Of a stretch of 64,000 nt of DNA, positions 25,705 to 34,750 are shown in pieces. The notes below the pieces were generated by a model that was not told where the DNA came from, did not search any database, and saw only the letters and a list, made by a program, of their open reading frames with translations. The position numbers and the translations under genes are program-made. Origin of the DNA: RPQJ01 sp963762315 (lineage in GTDB: Bacteria; Pseudomonadota; Gammaproteobacteria; Steroidobacterales; Steroidobacteraceae). The DNA lies in the NCBI GenBank assembly GCA_963762315.1, contig CAVXKO010000003.1, positions 496,001 to 560,000 on the forward strand, read 5' to 3'. Positions within the stretch are counted from its first letter, which is position 1. Every line of letters begins with the position of its first letter.

Positions 25705-26531
25705 GGGACGGGCGCGCGGCGCTGATCCTGCTGGCGTTCATGGCGCAATCGGAGGCTGCTGTGCCGTTGCGCATCGTCAGCCTCGCGCCGAACCTCACGG
25801 AGATCGCCTTTGCGGCCGGCGCCGGCCAGGCCATCGTCGGCACCGTCGAATACAGCGACTACCCGGCGGCGGCGCGCAGCCTGCCGCGCGTCGGCGACGC
25901 GTGGCGCGTGGACATGGAGCGCGTGCTGGCGCTGCACCCGGACCTCGTGCTCGTGTGGCCGAGCGGCACGCCCGACGCCGTGATCGAGCAATTGCGCCGG
26001 CTCGGCCTGAAGGTCGAGTCCGTTCCGACCTATCGACTGTCGGACGTGCCGGTGGCGCTGCGTCGCATCGGTGCGCTGGCGGGCAGCGCAGCCATGGCCG
26101 AACAGGCGGCCCGGGAGTTCGAGCGCGACGTCGCGGCCCAGCGTGAGACCCATGCCGCGAGCAAGCCGCTGTCCGTGTTCATCGAGATCGACGACGACCC
26201 GGTCTACACCGTCAACGGCGAGCACGTGATCAGCGAGGTGGTGCAGTTGTGCGGCGGCCGGAACGTGTTCGCAAATCTGCCGCAGATCGCGCCGCCGATC
26301 ACGCTCGAGGCCGTCCTCGAACTCGATCCGCAGGTGATCGTCAGCACCGACGACACGATTGCCGATCCGATGGCGCAGTGGGCGAAATGGCCGCGACTGA
26401 AGGCCGTGCGCGCGAAGACGATCTATTCGTTGCCGTCGGATCTCGTCGCACGCGCGACGCCGCGGCTCGCCGAGGGCGTTCACGCCACCTGCGCCGCGCT
26501 CGACGATGCCCGCAGGCGGTTCGGGCAATAG
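25701..26531 (+). CDS. btuF: Periplasmic cobalamin-binding protein BtuF-like
   Basis: This type III solute-binding protein of 276 residues is related to BtuF. The start is a TTG at 25701 overlapping the ampE stop; it gives a proper signal peptide (RAALILLAFMAQSEAAV), which the next ATG at 25740 would cut. The mature start RIVSLAPNLTEIAFAAGAG, the segment GTVEYSDYPAAARSLPRVGD and the helix region VLALHPDLVLVW are BtuF features. Neighbouring btuB, the adenosyltransferase, btuD and btuC support vitamin B12 uptake. Confidence 0.88.
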   Translation: MRDGRAALILLAFMAQSEAAVPLRIVSLAPNLTEIAFAAGAGQAIVGTVEYSDYPAAARSLPRVGDAWRVDMERVLALHPDLVLVWPSGTPDAVIEQLRRLGLKVESVPTYRLSDVPVALRRIGALAGSAAMAEQAAREFERDVAAQRETHAASKPLSVFIEIDDDPVYTVNGEHVISEVVQLCGGRNVFANLPQIAPPITLEAVLELDPQVIVSTDDTIADPMAQWAKWPRLKAVRAKTIYSLPSDLVARATPRLAEGVHATCAALDDARRRFGQ

Positions 26532-26539
26532 CCGGCGGC

Positions 26540-27094
26540 TCAACCCGGCGGGCGGTGCCGCCAAAGCACTTCGCTGCCGCTCTCGTTGCGCGCGAGCACG
26601 CGCGCAACGACGAACAGCAGGTCCGACAGCCGGTTCAGGTATTGCGGCACTTCGGCAGCGACGTTCTCGACGCGGGCCAGCGCCCACACCCGCCGTTCGG
26701 CCCGGCGCGCCACGGTCCGCGCGAGGTGGCAGGCGGCCGCAGCAGGCCCACCGCCCGGCAGGATGAAATCCTTGAGCGGCGGCAGTTCCTCGTTCAGCTG
26801 GTCGAGAGTCTGCTCGAGCCGGTCGATGTATTGCGCGGTGATGGCGCGGTGCCCGGGAATGCAAAGTTCGCCGCCGAGATCGAACAGGTCGTGCTGGATC
26901 TCGGTGAGCGTGGCGGCGATCGTCGCCGGCAGGTTCGGTACCGCGAGCACCACGCCGATGGCGCTGTTGGCCTCGTCGACGGTGCCGTAGGCCTCGACCC
27001 GCAGGTGTTCCTTGGGGACGCGCATTCCATCGCCGAGGCCCGTGCTGCCGTCGTCGCCGGTACGCGTGTAGATCCTGCTGAGTCGATGGCCCAT
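26540..27094 (-). CDS. pduO: PduO-type cob(I)alamin adenosyltransferase
   Basis: This enzyme makes adenosylcobalamin from ATP and cob(I)alamin. The 184-residue protein starts MGHRLSRIYTRTGDDGSTGL, with the ATP-binding GDDGSTGLGDG and VEAYGTVDEANSAIG. The C-terminal LNRLSDLLFVVARVLAR completes the PduO motif set. The start ATG shares one base with the btuB stop, so the two are likely co-translated. It converges with btuF, leaving only 8 bp. Confidence 0.94.
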   Translation of the reverse strand: MGHRLSRIYTRTGDDGSTGLGDGMRVPKEHLRVEAYGTVDEANSAIGVVLAVPNLPATIAATLTEIQHDLFDLGGELCIPGHRAITAQYIDRLEQTLDQLNEELPPLKDFILPGGGPAAAACHLARTVARRAERRVWALARVENVAAEVPQYLNRLSDLLFVVARVLARNESGSEVLWRHRPPG

Positions 27095-28935
27095 CACTGT
27101 CCCCGGGGCGGTGCGTAACGCACCGTGACGTATACGCCGCGATCGGGCGTATTGTAAGTGCTCGCGAGCTCGTACTGCTCGTTGAACAGGTTCTCCACGC
27201 GGCCGACCAGCGCCAGCGCCGGCGTGACCTGCCACTGGGCCGTCAGGTCCGCGAGCACGTAACCGTCGAGCGTCACCGGCTTCGGGAAGCCGAAGTCCTT
27301 GCGCTCGCCCGTGGCCAGCACGTTGAGTCCGAGCATGACGGGCCCGAGCTGGCGGGCCAGCGAAGCCGTCAGGCTTTCCTTCGAGCGGCGCAGCAGCTGC
27401 GTATCGTCGGTGAGGTCGCGCGGATCCTGGTGGATCGCCTCGACGCGCGCCTGCCAGGGTCCGTGCGCGTAGCTCCACGACGCCTCGACACCCTGGATGC
27501 GCGCCTCGGCCACGTTGCGGTTCTCGCCCTCGAACGTCTCGAAATCGAGCACGACGTACTCGATCAGGTCGTCGATCTCGTTGCGGAAGGCCGAGAGTTC
27601 GATCGACTGGTGCTCGCCGATCTTCTGGCGCAGGCCGAGTTCGTAGTTGCGCGACTTCTCGGGCTTCAAGTCCGGATTGCCGCCGAAGCCGTAGCGGTCC
27701 GAGGCGTCCGGCGCCCGGAAGCCCTTGCCCGCGAGGCCGTAGAGCCGCGTCTGCGGCGTGATCGCGTAACCATAGTCGACGTTCCAGGTCACTTCGCTGC
27801 CCGCCGTCTCGTGGTCGGTGTAGCCGAGCGCGAGCACCGCGCTGTGCCTTCCCGCCTCGATGCGATCCTGTGCGTACAGGTTGAGCGAATCCGTATCGGC
27901 ATCGAACTTCTCGCCGAACGACGAGCTGCTCGCATTTTCGCGGGAGAACATCGCGCCCACGCCGAAAGACTGGGCGTCCGTCGCCTTCCAGTCGAACTGC
28001 GCGTCGGCCGTATCGCGGCGCGTGCGCAGGAAGTCGTTCGGAGCGCCCTCGAAAGGCGGCTGGTTCTGGTCGATGCGGTCCTCGAAATGGCTCAGCGTGG
28101 CGCGGGCCTCGCCGCGCCCCGCGACGGGCAGGCTGATCTCCGCGGCGGTCGTCGAGTCCGCGTAGTCCTGGTCGACCGGCGTGAGGAAGTAATCGGAATA
28201 CTGCGTGTTGCCGGAGGCGCTCCAGTGCCGCAGGGACAGTTCGGCGCCGCCGACCTTGCCGCGCAGGTTGGCGCTGAAGCTCAGGTCGTCGTACCCGCGG
28301 TTCGTGTCGTCTTCGGTGCGCGTCGGGAAGCCTGCGCTGTCGATCCACGAGACGCCGAAGTCGAAAGCCGCCGACTGGCCGAGCGGCACGCCGCCGTTGA
28401 GGCTCGCCTTGCGCGTTTCGTAGTCGCCGTAACCGGCCTCGGCCGACCAGCCGTCGCGCGAACCGCGGCGCGTCACGATGTTGATGACGCCGCCGATCGC
28501 GTCCGAGCCCCACAAGGCCGACCGCGGTCCCTTCAGGACCTCGACGCGCTCGATCATCCCGGGCGGGATGTTCTGCAGGCTCGCGAGCCCGATCGTGCCG
28601 GGGTTGATGCGCACGCCGTCGATGAGCACCAGCGTGTGGTTGCTGTCGGCGCCGCGGATGAAGACGGCGGTGGTCTGGCCGGGGCCGCCGTTGCGGCCGA
28701 GCTCGAGGCCGGCGTGGTAGCGCAGGAGGTCGGCGATGTCCGTCGGGGCGTAGCGGTCGATTTCCGCTGCGCCGATCACGATGACCGGGGCGAGCACCTG
28801 GTCGATGGGCGTGGGCACGCGCGTGGCGGTGACCACGACCTCCGGATCGGCGAGTGAACTGTCCGCGAGGACGGGAGGCGCGGCACCGGCACAGAAGCCG
28901 GCCGCGGCGAGAATGGAAACCCGGCGAATGAACAT
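27094..28935 (-). CDS. btuB: TonB-dependent vitamin B12 receptor BtuB
   Basis: This outer-membrane receptor has 613 residues. A signal peptide precedes the TonB-box region (DPEVVVTATRVPTPIDQV). The plug domain carries ADLLRYHAGLELGRNGGPGQ, FIRGADSNHTLVLIDGVRIN and GVINIVTRRGS, close to BtuB. A 22-strand barrel follows with the usual GFRAPDASDRYG and NPDLKPEKS segments; the C-terminus is short after VTVRYAPP. It lies under a cobalamin riboswitch that starts 120 bp upstream, so cobalamin should shut it off. The start at 28935 is chosen over one six codons earlier. Confidence 0.94.
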   Translation of the reverse strand: MFIRRVSILAAAGFCAGAAPPVLADSSLADPEVVVTATRVPTPIDQVLAPVIVIGAAEIDRYAPTDIADLLRYHAGLELGRNGGPGQTTAVFIRGADSNHTLVLIDGVRINPGTIGLASLQNIPPGMIERVEVLKGPRSALWGSDAIGGVINIVTRRGSRDGWSAEAGYGDYETRKASLNGGVPLGQSAAFDFGVSWIDSAGFPTRTEDDTNRGYDDLSFSANLRGKVGGAELSLRHWSASGNTQYSDYFLTPVDQDYADSTTAAEISLPVAGRGEARATLSHFEDRIDQNQPPFEGAPNDFLRTRRDTADAQFDWKATDAQSFGVGAMFSRENASSSSFGEKFDADTDSLNLYAQDRIEAGRHSAVLALGYTDHETAGSEVTWNVDYGYAITPQTRLYGLAGKGFRAPDASDRYGFGGNPDLKPEKSRNYELGLRQKIGEHQSIELSAFRNEIDDLIEYVVLDFETFEGENRNVAEARIQGVEASWSYAHGPWQARVEAIHQDPRDLTDDTQLLRRSKESLTASLARQLGPVMLGLNVLATGERKDFGFPKPVTLDGYVLADLTAQWQVTPALALVGRVENLFNEQYELASTYNTPDRGVYVTVRYAPPRGQ

Positions 28936-29057
28936 CGATGACACCCCATGCACGCCCGCAATGGCTGGTTGAACTCCAGCTTGCGATGGGGAGGAGGCAG
29001 GGAGGGCGCACGCAGGCCCAGAGCCCGGCCGCTCGCCCTCCGCGAAGCTGGTCTAGC

Positions 29058-29260
29058 CGGCAGGCCGGTCTCCGGGCTCTCGAGCGGGCTTGCGCCGGCC
29101 TGCGTCCCCTTCCCGCGATTGCTCGCAGTGGGCCCGGAGCGCTGGCACTCCGGATGACGCAGGCTTGACTCGACTACCGTTGCGGGGGCAGCGCCGGATT
29201 CTGACCGGCTTCCCGTTCTCCCGCGCACTGGCCGCGGGATCACCTGTCGGAGCGCGCACG
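29058..29260 (-). promoter_or_regulatory. Cobalamin riboswitch upstream of btuB
   Basis: Read on the minus strand, the conserved core GGGAAGCCGGTCAGAATCC is followed by GCTGCCCCCGCAACGGTAGT (29171-29190 region), which is the signature of the cobalamin aptamer. A 5' element around ACAGGTGATCCC and a late B12-box-like CCCACTGCGAG near 29122-29132 bracket it. It lies between the hisN-like gene and btuB. It should reduce expression of btuB and the coupled adenosyltransferase when adenosylcobalamin is plentiful. The ends are approximate. Confidence 0.93.
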
Positions 29261-29377
29261 TTAGGGAAGCGGGGAGGGGGTGTCAAGGCGAAGCCGCCGT
29301 GTGTGCGTCCGGCGTGAACATGCGGCCCGACAAAGGCACACTATGCGCTCCCCGAGGTCACCGCCGGGTCGCAAGCG

Positions 29378-30145
29378 ATGCCGCATTCCGAATTCCTCGC
29401 CACTGCGCTCGAAGCCGCGCGCGCCGCGGCCGACGTGGTGAGCCATTACTACCGGCGCAACGTGAAGGTCACGATCAAGGCCGACAAGTCGCCCGTCACC
29501 GAGGCCGACGTCGAAACCGAGAAGGCCATCCGTGGCATCCTCGCCGCGAAGTTTCCGTCGCACGGTTTCTACGGCGAAGAAACGGGGCAGAGCGCGATGG
29601 ACGCGGAGTACGTCTGGGTCGTGGACCCGATCGACGGGACCAAGGCGTTCGTCCGCGAGTACCCGATGTTCTCGACCCAGATCGCCCTGATGCAACACGG
29701 CCGGCTCGTCGTCGGTGTCTCGTCGGCGCCGGTGTACGGCGAAGTGGCCTACGGCGAAATCGGCGTCGGCGCCTGGCTCAACGAGCAGCCGATCCGCGTG
29801 AGCAGCATCGACTCCATCGAGAGCGCCGCGCTGTCGACCGGCAACCTCAAGACCCTCGCGACGGGTCCGCAGTGGCCTGCATTCGGCCGGCTGGTCGGCC
29901 GCTTGAGCCGCATCCGCGGCTACGGCGATTTCCTGCACTACCACCTGCTCGCGTCCGGCAAGATCGACGCCGTGGTGGAGTCCGACGTGAACATCCTCGA
30001 CGTGGGCGCGTGCGCCGTCGTCGTAGAGGCCGCGGGCGGGCGCTTCACCGATCTTGCGGGGCAGCCGCTCGGCATTGCGAGCAGCAGCGTGCTCGCGACC
30101 AACGGCCGGTTGCATGGCGCCGTGCTCGACGCGATCCGCGCCTGA
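29378..30145 (+). CDS. hisN: Inositol-phosphatase-family protein, HisN-like
   Basis: This is a 255-residue Mg-dependent phosphatase of the IMPase superfamily. Metal ligands are visible in GFYGEETG near residue 65 and in WVVDPIDGTKAFVREYP near 88, with the late site NILDVGACAVVVEAAGG. The sequence TKAFVREYP following DPIDG resembles HisN-type histidinol-phosphate phosphatases more than SuhB or CysQ, but substrate choice in this family cannot be fixed by eye. It stands alone, divergent from the riboswitch and btuB. Confidence 0.75.
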   Translation: MPHSEFLATALEAARAAADVVSHYYRRNVKVTIKADKSPVTEADVETEKAIRGILAAKFPSHGFYGEETGQSAMDAEYVWVVDPIDGTKAFVREYPMFSTQIALMQHGRLVVGVSSAPVYGEVAYGEIGVGAWLNEQPIRVSSIDSIESAALSTGNLKTLATGPQWPAFGRLVGRLSRIRGYGDFLHYHLLASGKIDAVVESDVNILDVGACAVVVEAAGGRFTDLAGQPLGIASSSVLATNGRLHGAVLDAIRA

Positions 30146-30188
30146 GCACGGCATGGCTCAAGTCGATTTCGCAGTGAGGGAACGAACC

Positions 30189-31139
30189 ATGTCGAGCAAG
30201 AAGATCATCGCCGTTGCCGGCGCCACCGGCGCACAGGGCGGCGGAGTCGTGCGTGCGATCCTCGCCGATCCATCAGCAGGGTTCGCGGTGCGCGCGCTTA
30301 CGCGCGATCCGTCGTCGCCCGCGGCGCGCGCCCTTGCGGCGGCCGGCGCGGATGTCGTCGCCGCGGACCTCGCCGATCCGTCGTCGGTGGTGCGCGCTTT
30401 CGAGGGCGCGTACGGCGCGTTCTGCGTCACGTTCTTCTGGAACCACTTCTCGCCCGATACCGAGCGCAACGAAGCGCGCGCGCTCGCCACGGCGGCGAAG
30501 GAAGCGCGCCTCAAGCACGTCGTCTGGTCGACGCTCGAGGACACCCGGCGCTGGGTGAAGCTCGACGACCCGCGCATGCCGACGCTGATGGGCCACTACA
30601 AGGTCCCGCACTTCGACGTGAAGGGCGAGTCGGACGCGTTCTTCCGCGAAAGCGGCGTGCCGACGACTTTCATGCTCACGTCGTTCTACTGGGACAACCT
30701 GATCCACTTCGGCATGGGTCCCAAGGCGGGCCCGGACGGCAAGCTGGTCTTCGCGCTGCCGATGGGCGATCGAAAGTTGCCGGGTATCGCGGCGCAAGAC
30801 ATCGGCCGCTGCGCCTACGGCATCCTCAAGCGCGGCGCGGAGTTCGCCGGCCGCACGGTCGGCATCGCCGGCGAGCATCTCACCGGCCGCGAAATGGCGG
30901 CGGGACTCGCGAAGGCGCTCGGCCGCGAGGTGGTGCACCAGGACGTGCCGTTCGACGTCTATCGCGGGCTCGGTTTCCCGGGCGCCGAAGACCTCGGCAA
31001 CATGTTCCAGTTCAAGCACGACTTCAACGCGGACTTCTGCAAGGCGCGCAGCGTCGAGTTCTCGCGCTCGATCAACCCGGCGCTGCAGGACTACGCGGCG
31101 TGGCTGAACGCGAACGCGAGCCGCATCCCGCTCGGTTGA
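30189..31139 (+). CDS. NmrA-like NAD(P)-binding protein
   Basis: This 316-residue protein has a Rossmann fold of the atypical short-chain dehydrogenase type. It starts KKIIAVAGATGAQGGGVVRA, the NmrA/HSCARG dinucleotide loop, and contains VVWSTLEDTRRWV and HFDVKGESDAFFRES. The usual catalytic Tyr-Lys pair is not evident, so it may be a redox sensor rather than an enzyme. The ATG at 30189 follows a GAGGGA site. It is close behind the hisN-like gene (44 bp) and may share its transcript. Confidence 0.8.
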   Translation: MSSKKIIAVAGATGAQGGGVVRAILADPSAGFAVRALTRDPSSPAARALAAAGADVVAADLADPSSVVRAFEGAYGAFCVTFFWNHFSPDTERNEARALATAAKEARLKHVVWSTLEDTRRWVKLDDPRMPTLMGHYKVPHFDVKGESDAFFRESGVPTTFMLTSFYWDNLIHFGMGPKAGPDGKLVFALPMGDRKLPGIAAQDIGRCAYGILKRGAEFAGRTVGIAGEHLTGREMAAGLAKALGREVVHQDVPFDVYRGLGFPGAEDLGNMFQFKHDFNADFCKARSVEFSRSINPALQDYAAWLNANASRIPLG

Positions 31140-31146
31140 CCGCGGC

Positions 31147-32751
31147 TCAATCGAGGCCGAGCGCGCCCGGGTTGACGAGCCCGCGCGCGTCCACGGCCCG
31201 CTTGAGCGCTTCGAGCAGCCGCCAGGCCTCCGGTCGCAGGCCTTCGCGATAGCGATAGGTCTTCCCGATCTGCAGGTGGGTTGCACCTCGCGCGAGGAAC
31301 AGCGACGTCAGCCGGCTGCGCGCCTCTTTCACCAGGGCCTCGCCTTGCGGATTGGGCGGGAAATCCTCGAAGCGCGCGAGCGTGCCTGCGTCGAGCACGT
31401 GGTCGTAGTAGGGCGTGCGGGGCGCCGGCCAGTAGAACACCGGTTCGAGGACGAATGCGTTGCCGCCGACGATGGCGGTGAGGACGCCGACTTCGATGCC
31501 GTGCCTTGCGAAGGCGCCCGCGAACTCGTCGAACAATGCTCGCACCGCCGTCCACGTCGCGGCAGCCTCCGACAGAGGCAGCAGCGCGTGCACCGGCAGC
31601 CAGCGCTCCCCGAGCGGCCCGATCGCGCTCGACATCGGCACGAACGGGTTGCCCCGCAGCACCTTTGGAATCGTGTTCTCCACTTCGTGCCCGCCCTGCG
31701 CGGCGACGATGCAGCGAACCTCCGCGAGCGATTCCTCGACGGTCGCAATCGAGCGGCCCTCGGTGCCGACGTGCAGCGAGTACGCGACGCCTTCCAGGAA
31801 CCGGCGGCCGGCCAGCGCGACCTTCGCGGCTTCCTTGAGTCCGGCCCCGAGGCCGCGCGCCGAACCGATCACGCCCGCCACGGCCTTCAGGTCCTGCGAC
31901 AGGCTGGCGCGCTTCATGCGCTGCGATTGCAGCACCGGGTCCATGCCGAAACACTCGGATGCAAGACCCTCCCGCGCGATTTCGACCATGGCCCGGGCCA
32001 TCGACCCGTGATCTGGCAGCCCGAACGATGCGGTGGCAAAGGCCGCGGGCTTGCGGATCAGGCGCAGGGTCGCGCGCGCCTTGATGCCGAGCGCGCCGGT
32101 GTCGCCGAGGAACAGGCCCGTGAGGTCGGGCCCGTAGTAGCGGAAGAACGGTCGCCCGGTGCGTAGCGCGGCGGCGCCGGTGCGCAGCACGCTGCCGTCG
32201 GCGAGCACGACCTCGAGCGACAGCACGCTTTCGGCCGACACGCCGTGGCGTGCGGAGCCCCAGAGGATCGCGTGTTGCGACAGGCTGCCGCCCACCGTGG
32301 CGGCGGCGCCTGAGAGCGGCCCCCAGAAAGGCGTGCGCACGCCATGCGGTTCGAGGGCCGCGAGCAGCGCTTCCCAGGTGCAGCCGGCCTCGACCGTCAC
32401 GTACATGTCGTCGACGTTGATCTCGACGACGCGATGCATGCCGCGCGTGTCGACGAGCACCGATGCGTCATGCTGCGGCACGTAGCCCGCCGTGTACGAC
32501 GATCCGCCGCCACGTGCGACGACGCGATATCCCGCGGCCGTGATCGCCGCGACGGCCTGCGCGAGCTGCTCCGGGCTCGCGGGCCGAATGACGCAGGCCG
32601 CGACGGCGGCGCCTGGCCCCGCGATGTCCATCGAGAAGAAGCGCCGCTCCGCTTCGTCGGTCGAGACGTCCTGCGCTCCGACGATCGCAGCCAGCCGCTC
32701 GGCGAGCGAGGCGACGGAACCGGCAGGTTCGTGAGAAATCGGTATCTGCAC
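31147..32751 (-). CDS. FAD-linked oxidase of the GlcD/vanillyl-alcohol oxidase family
   Basis: This is a 534-residue flavoprotein. The FAD-binding PCMH domain carries YRVVARGGGSSYTAGYV, and TVGGSLSQHAILWGSARHG is the pyrophosphate-binding stretch. The segment DLTGLFLGDTGALGIKARA and the end ARGLVNPGALGLD are typical of D-lactate, glycolate and alkyl-DHAP synthase-like oxidases. The substrate cannot be told. The start is taken as the GTG at 32751, which has a GGGAG site; a TTG at 32775 is the alternative. It diverges from sodC across 170 bp. Confidence 0.8.
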   Translation of the reverse strand: MQIPISHEPAGSVASLAERLAAIVGAQDVSTDEAERRFFSMDIAGPGAAVAACVIRPASPEQLAQAVAAITAAGYRVVARGGGSSYTAGYVPQHDASVLVDTRGMHRVVEINVDDMYVTVEAGCTWEALLAALEPHGVRTPFWGPLSGAAATVGGSLSQHAILWGSARHGVSAESVLSLEVVLADGSVLRTGAAALRTGRPFFRYYGPDLTGLFLGDTGALGIKARATLRLIRKPAAFATASFGLPDHGSMARAMVEIAREGLASECFGMDPVLQSQRMKRASLSQDLKAVAGVIGSARGLGAGLKEAAKVALAGRRFLEGVAYSLHVGTEGRSIATVEESLAEVRCIVAAQGGHEVENTIPKVLRGNPFVPMSSAIGPLGERWLPVHALLPLSEAAATWTAVRALFDEFAGAFARHGIEVGVLTAIVGGNAFVLEPVFYWPAPRTPYYDHVLDAGTLARFEDFPPNPQGEALVKEARSRLTSLFLARGATHLQIGKTYRYREGLRPEAWRLLEALKRAVDARGLVNPGALGLD

Positions 32752-32921
32752 GGTCGGCTCCCGATAAACGCGCAATGGACGAGGGTCCGACGGTCAATCT
32801 AGCTCGCTCGCGGCGGGCCGCAACCTGCGTCAATCGCGTATGCTCGGGTCGGGCGCGAGGTTTCGGTCCCGGACTCGCGTTTCCTTCCCTGTCGTTCCGG
32901 CTCAACGGAGGTTACTGATCC

Positions 32922-33434
32922 ATGAAACACCTGTGGCTGCTGTTCGTCCTGGCCGCACCGTTGGCCGCGAATGCGGACCTGGTCGTGCCGATGAACGTCG
33001 TGGACGAGAACGGCATCGGCGCGCCGATCGGCACCGTGACGATTTCCGAAACCCCTTACGGCCTGGTGTTCACACCCGCGCTGGAGCAGCTGCCGCCGGG
33101 CTTGCACGGGTTCCACGTGCACGAGAAGGCGAGCTGCGCGCCCGGTGAAAAGGACGGCAAGAAGGTGGCGGCGCTCGGGGCCGGGCCTCACTACGACCCC
33201 ACCGCGTCGGGCAAGCACGGCCTGCCCTGGGGCGACGGGCACCTCGGCGACCTGCCGGCGCTGTACGTCGATGCGCAGGGCAAGGCTTCGTATCCAGTGC
33301 TCGCGCCGCGGCTGAAGGCGGCCGACCTGAAGGGACGCAGCCTGATGGTGCACGCCGGCGGCGACAACCATGCCGATCATCCGGCGCCGCTCGGCGGCGG
33401 CGGCGCGCGCTTCGCCTGCGGGGTGATTCCCTAG
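32922..33434 (+). CDS. sodC: Periplasmic Cu/Zn superoxide dismutase
   Basis: This enzyme converts superoxide to hydrogen peroxide and oxygen in the periplasm. The 170-residue precursor has a signal peptide ending ANA. Copper ligands lie in GFHVHEKASC near residue 65, the bridging and zinc His in GPHYDP and HGLPWGDGHLGDLP near 91-112, and a further His in VHAGGDNHAD near 148. The final Cys in RFACGVIP forms the family disulphide. The ribosome site GGAGG is 15 bp upstream. A hairpin at 33442-33464 follows. Confidence 0.95.
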   Translation: MKHLWLLFVLAAPLAANADLVVPMNVVDENGIGAPIGTVTISETPYGLVFTPALEQLPPGLHGFHVHEKASCAPGEKDGKKVAALGAGPHYDPTASGKHGLPWGDGHLGDLPALYVDAQGKASYPVLAPRLKAADLKGRSLMVHAGGDNHADHPAPLGGGGARFACGVIP

Positions 33435-33441
33435 GTCAGAC

Positions 33442-33464
33442 GAACGCAGTCTATCGCTGCGTTC
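33442..33464 (+). terminator. 8-bp hairpin after sodC
   Basis: The arms gaacgcag (33442-33449) and ctgcgttc (33457-33464) are perfect complements with a 7-nt loop, eight bases after the sodC stop. There is no U-run, so it may mark a Rho-dependent end or protect the 3' end rather than terminate alone. Confidence 0.35.
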
Positions 33465-33494
33465 TCGCGCCGGAAGAAATACGAGAAGTCTGCC

Positions 33495-33848
33495 ATGGCA
33501 CGTCGGGCCCCTCCGCTTCGCGGTTGCACCTGGATCGTCGGCATCCTGCTGCTCGGGTTCGTCGCCCGCGACGGGTCCGCCCAGACCTATTCGGTCGAGA
33601 TTCGTCCGACGCTGAACGACCTGAAGGTCAAGATCGAGCAGATCCCGCAGACTTCGCTGCTGAAGATCAAGCTGACGAACAACGAATCGACACGAGTGCG
33701 CTGCGTGCTCAACTTCGACGCATCGCCGCAGACGCCGCGACGCAGTACGCGCTTCATCAATCCAGGCGAGACGATCTCCAGCGTGTTCCGGGCTCGACGT
33801 CACTGGTTCAGCGTCATCGTCGACGTGACCTGCCAATCCTCGTCCTGA
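33495..33848 (+). CDS. Small secreted protein of unknown function
   Basis: This encodes 117 residues. An N-terminal hydrophobic stretch (TWIVGILLLGFVARDGSAQ) looks like a signal peptide. The mature part is a likely beta sandwich: YSVEIRPTLNDLKVKIEQI, LLKIKLTNNESTRVRCVLNF and RFINPGETISSVF, with two Cys that could pair. Small proteins with this layout occur widely beside unrelated genes; I know no function for them. The codon pattern is normal for the window, so I take it as real. Confidence 0.6.
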   Translation: MARRAPPLRGCTWIVGILLLGFVARDGSAQTYSVEIRPTLNDLKVKIEQIPQTSLLKIKLTNNESTRVRCVLNFDASPQTPRRSTRFINPGETISSVFRARRHWFSVIVDVTCQSSS

Positions 33849-33964
33849 GGGGGCGATCGAGGGGAGCCGCTCGTTGTTTCGAGGGTATGGCGCCTTGCGG
33901 CTCGCGGGGCGACTGAAGCTGCGTTCTCGGAAAATCCGCCCGATCAAACAACCGGTGGTCTGAA

Positions 33965-34750
33965 CTAGGCCGCGACGAACGTGCGGCCGTCGGCCCAGCG
34001 CAGTTCGCGCACGGGCATGCCGTAGAGTTCGCCGATCGAGGCTTCGTTCAGCACCTCGGCGCAGGGGCCGTGGACCCAGCGCCCGTCGCCGAAGAGCAGC
34101 AGCGCGTCGTCGGCGAAGCGTGCCGCGAGGCCGGCGTCGTGCAGGATCATCGCCACGGCGCGCCCGCGGTTCGCGAGCCGGCGGAACATGCGCAGGATGT
34201 CGAACTGGTGTTGCGGATCGAGCTGCTGGATCGGCTCGTCGAGCAGGTAGGTCTGCGGATCCTGCGCGAGCACCGTCGCGGCAGCCACGCGCCGGCGCTC
34301 GCCGCCCGACAAGGTCGCGAGCTCGCGTTCGCCGAACGCCGCAAGATCGACCTCGGCGAGGCAGCGTTGCGCGATCTCGCGATCCGCATCGGTCTCCCAC
34401 TGCCAGAAATCGAGATGCGGATGGCGGCCGACGAGGACGGCATCGAGCGCCGTGGCCGGGAACGGATCCTCGCTCGCCTGGGGCAGCAGCCCGACGCGCC
34501 GTGCGATTTCACGTCGCGACCAGGACGGTAGCGGCCTGTCGCCCAGGATCACTTCGCCGTTGGCGACGTACCGCAATCCCGCGAGCGCGTGCAGCGTGGT
34601 GCTCTTGCCGGCGCCGTTGCGCCCGAGCACCGCGAGCACGGCCCCGGGGCGCACGGCGAGATCGAGCTTCGCGACCAGCGTGCGGCCCGGCACGCGCAGC
34701 GTGAGCTGCGAGCAGCGCAGCACCGAGTCGGGCACCGACGGCGGCGTCAT
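33965..34750 (-). CDS. btuD: Cobalamin/metal-chelate ABC transporter ATPase BtuD-like
   Basis: This 261-residue ABC ATPase belongs to the FecE/BtuD family. Walker A GRNGAGKST lies near residue 43, the Q-loop is in GLLPQASEDPFPATALD, the signature is LSGGERRR and Walker B is TYLLDEP. It starts at an ATG overlapping the stop of the upstream membrane protease gene (ATGA). The matching permease gene is 3.7 kb further on (38494-39538), and btuF and btuB lie 5-10 kb away, so vitamin B12 is the likely substrate although the transporter genes are split up. Confidence 0.85.
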   Translation of the reverse strand: MTPPSVPDSVLRCSQLTLRVPGRTLVAKLDLAVRPGAVLAVLGRNGAGKSTTLHALAGLRYVANGEVILGDRPLPSWSRREIARRVGLLPQASEDPFPATALDAVLVGRHPHLDFWQWETDADREIAQRCLAEVDLAAFGERELATLSGGERRRVAAATVLAQDPQTYLLDEPIQQLDPQHQFDILRMFRRLANRGRAVAMILHDAGLAARFADDALLLFGDGRWVHGPCAEVLNEASIGELYGMPVRELRWADGRTFVAA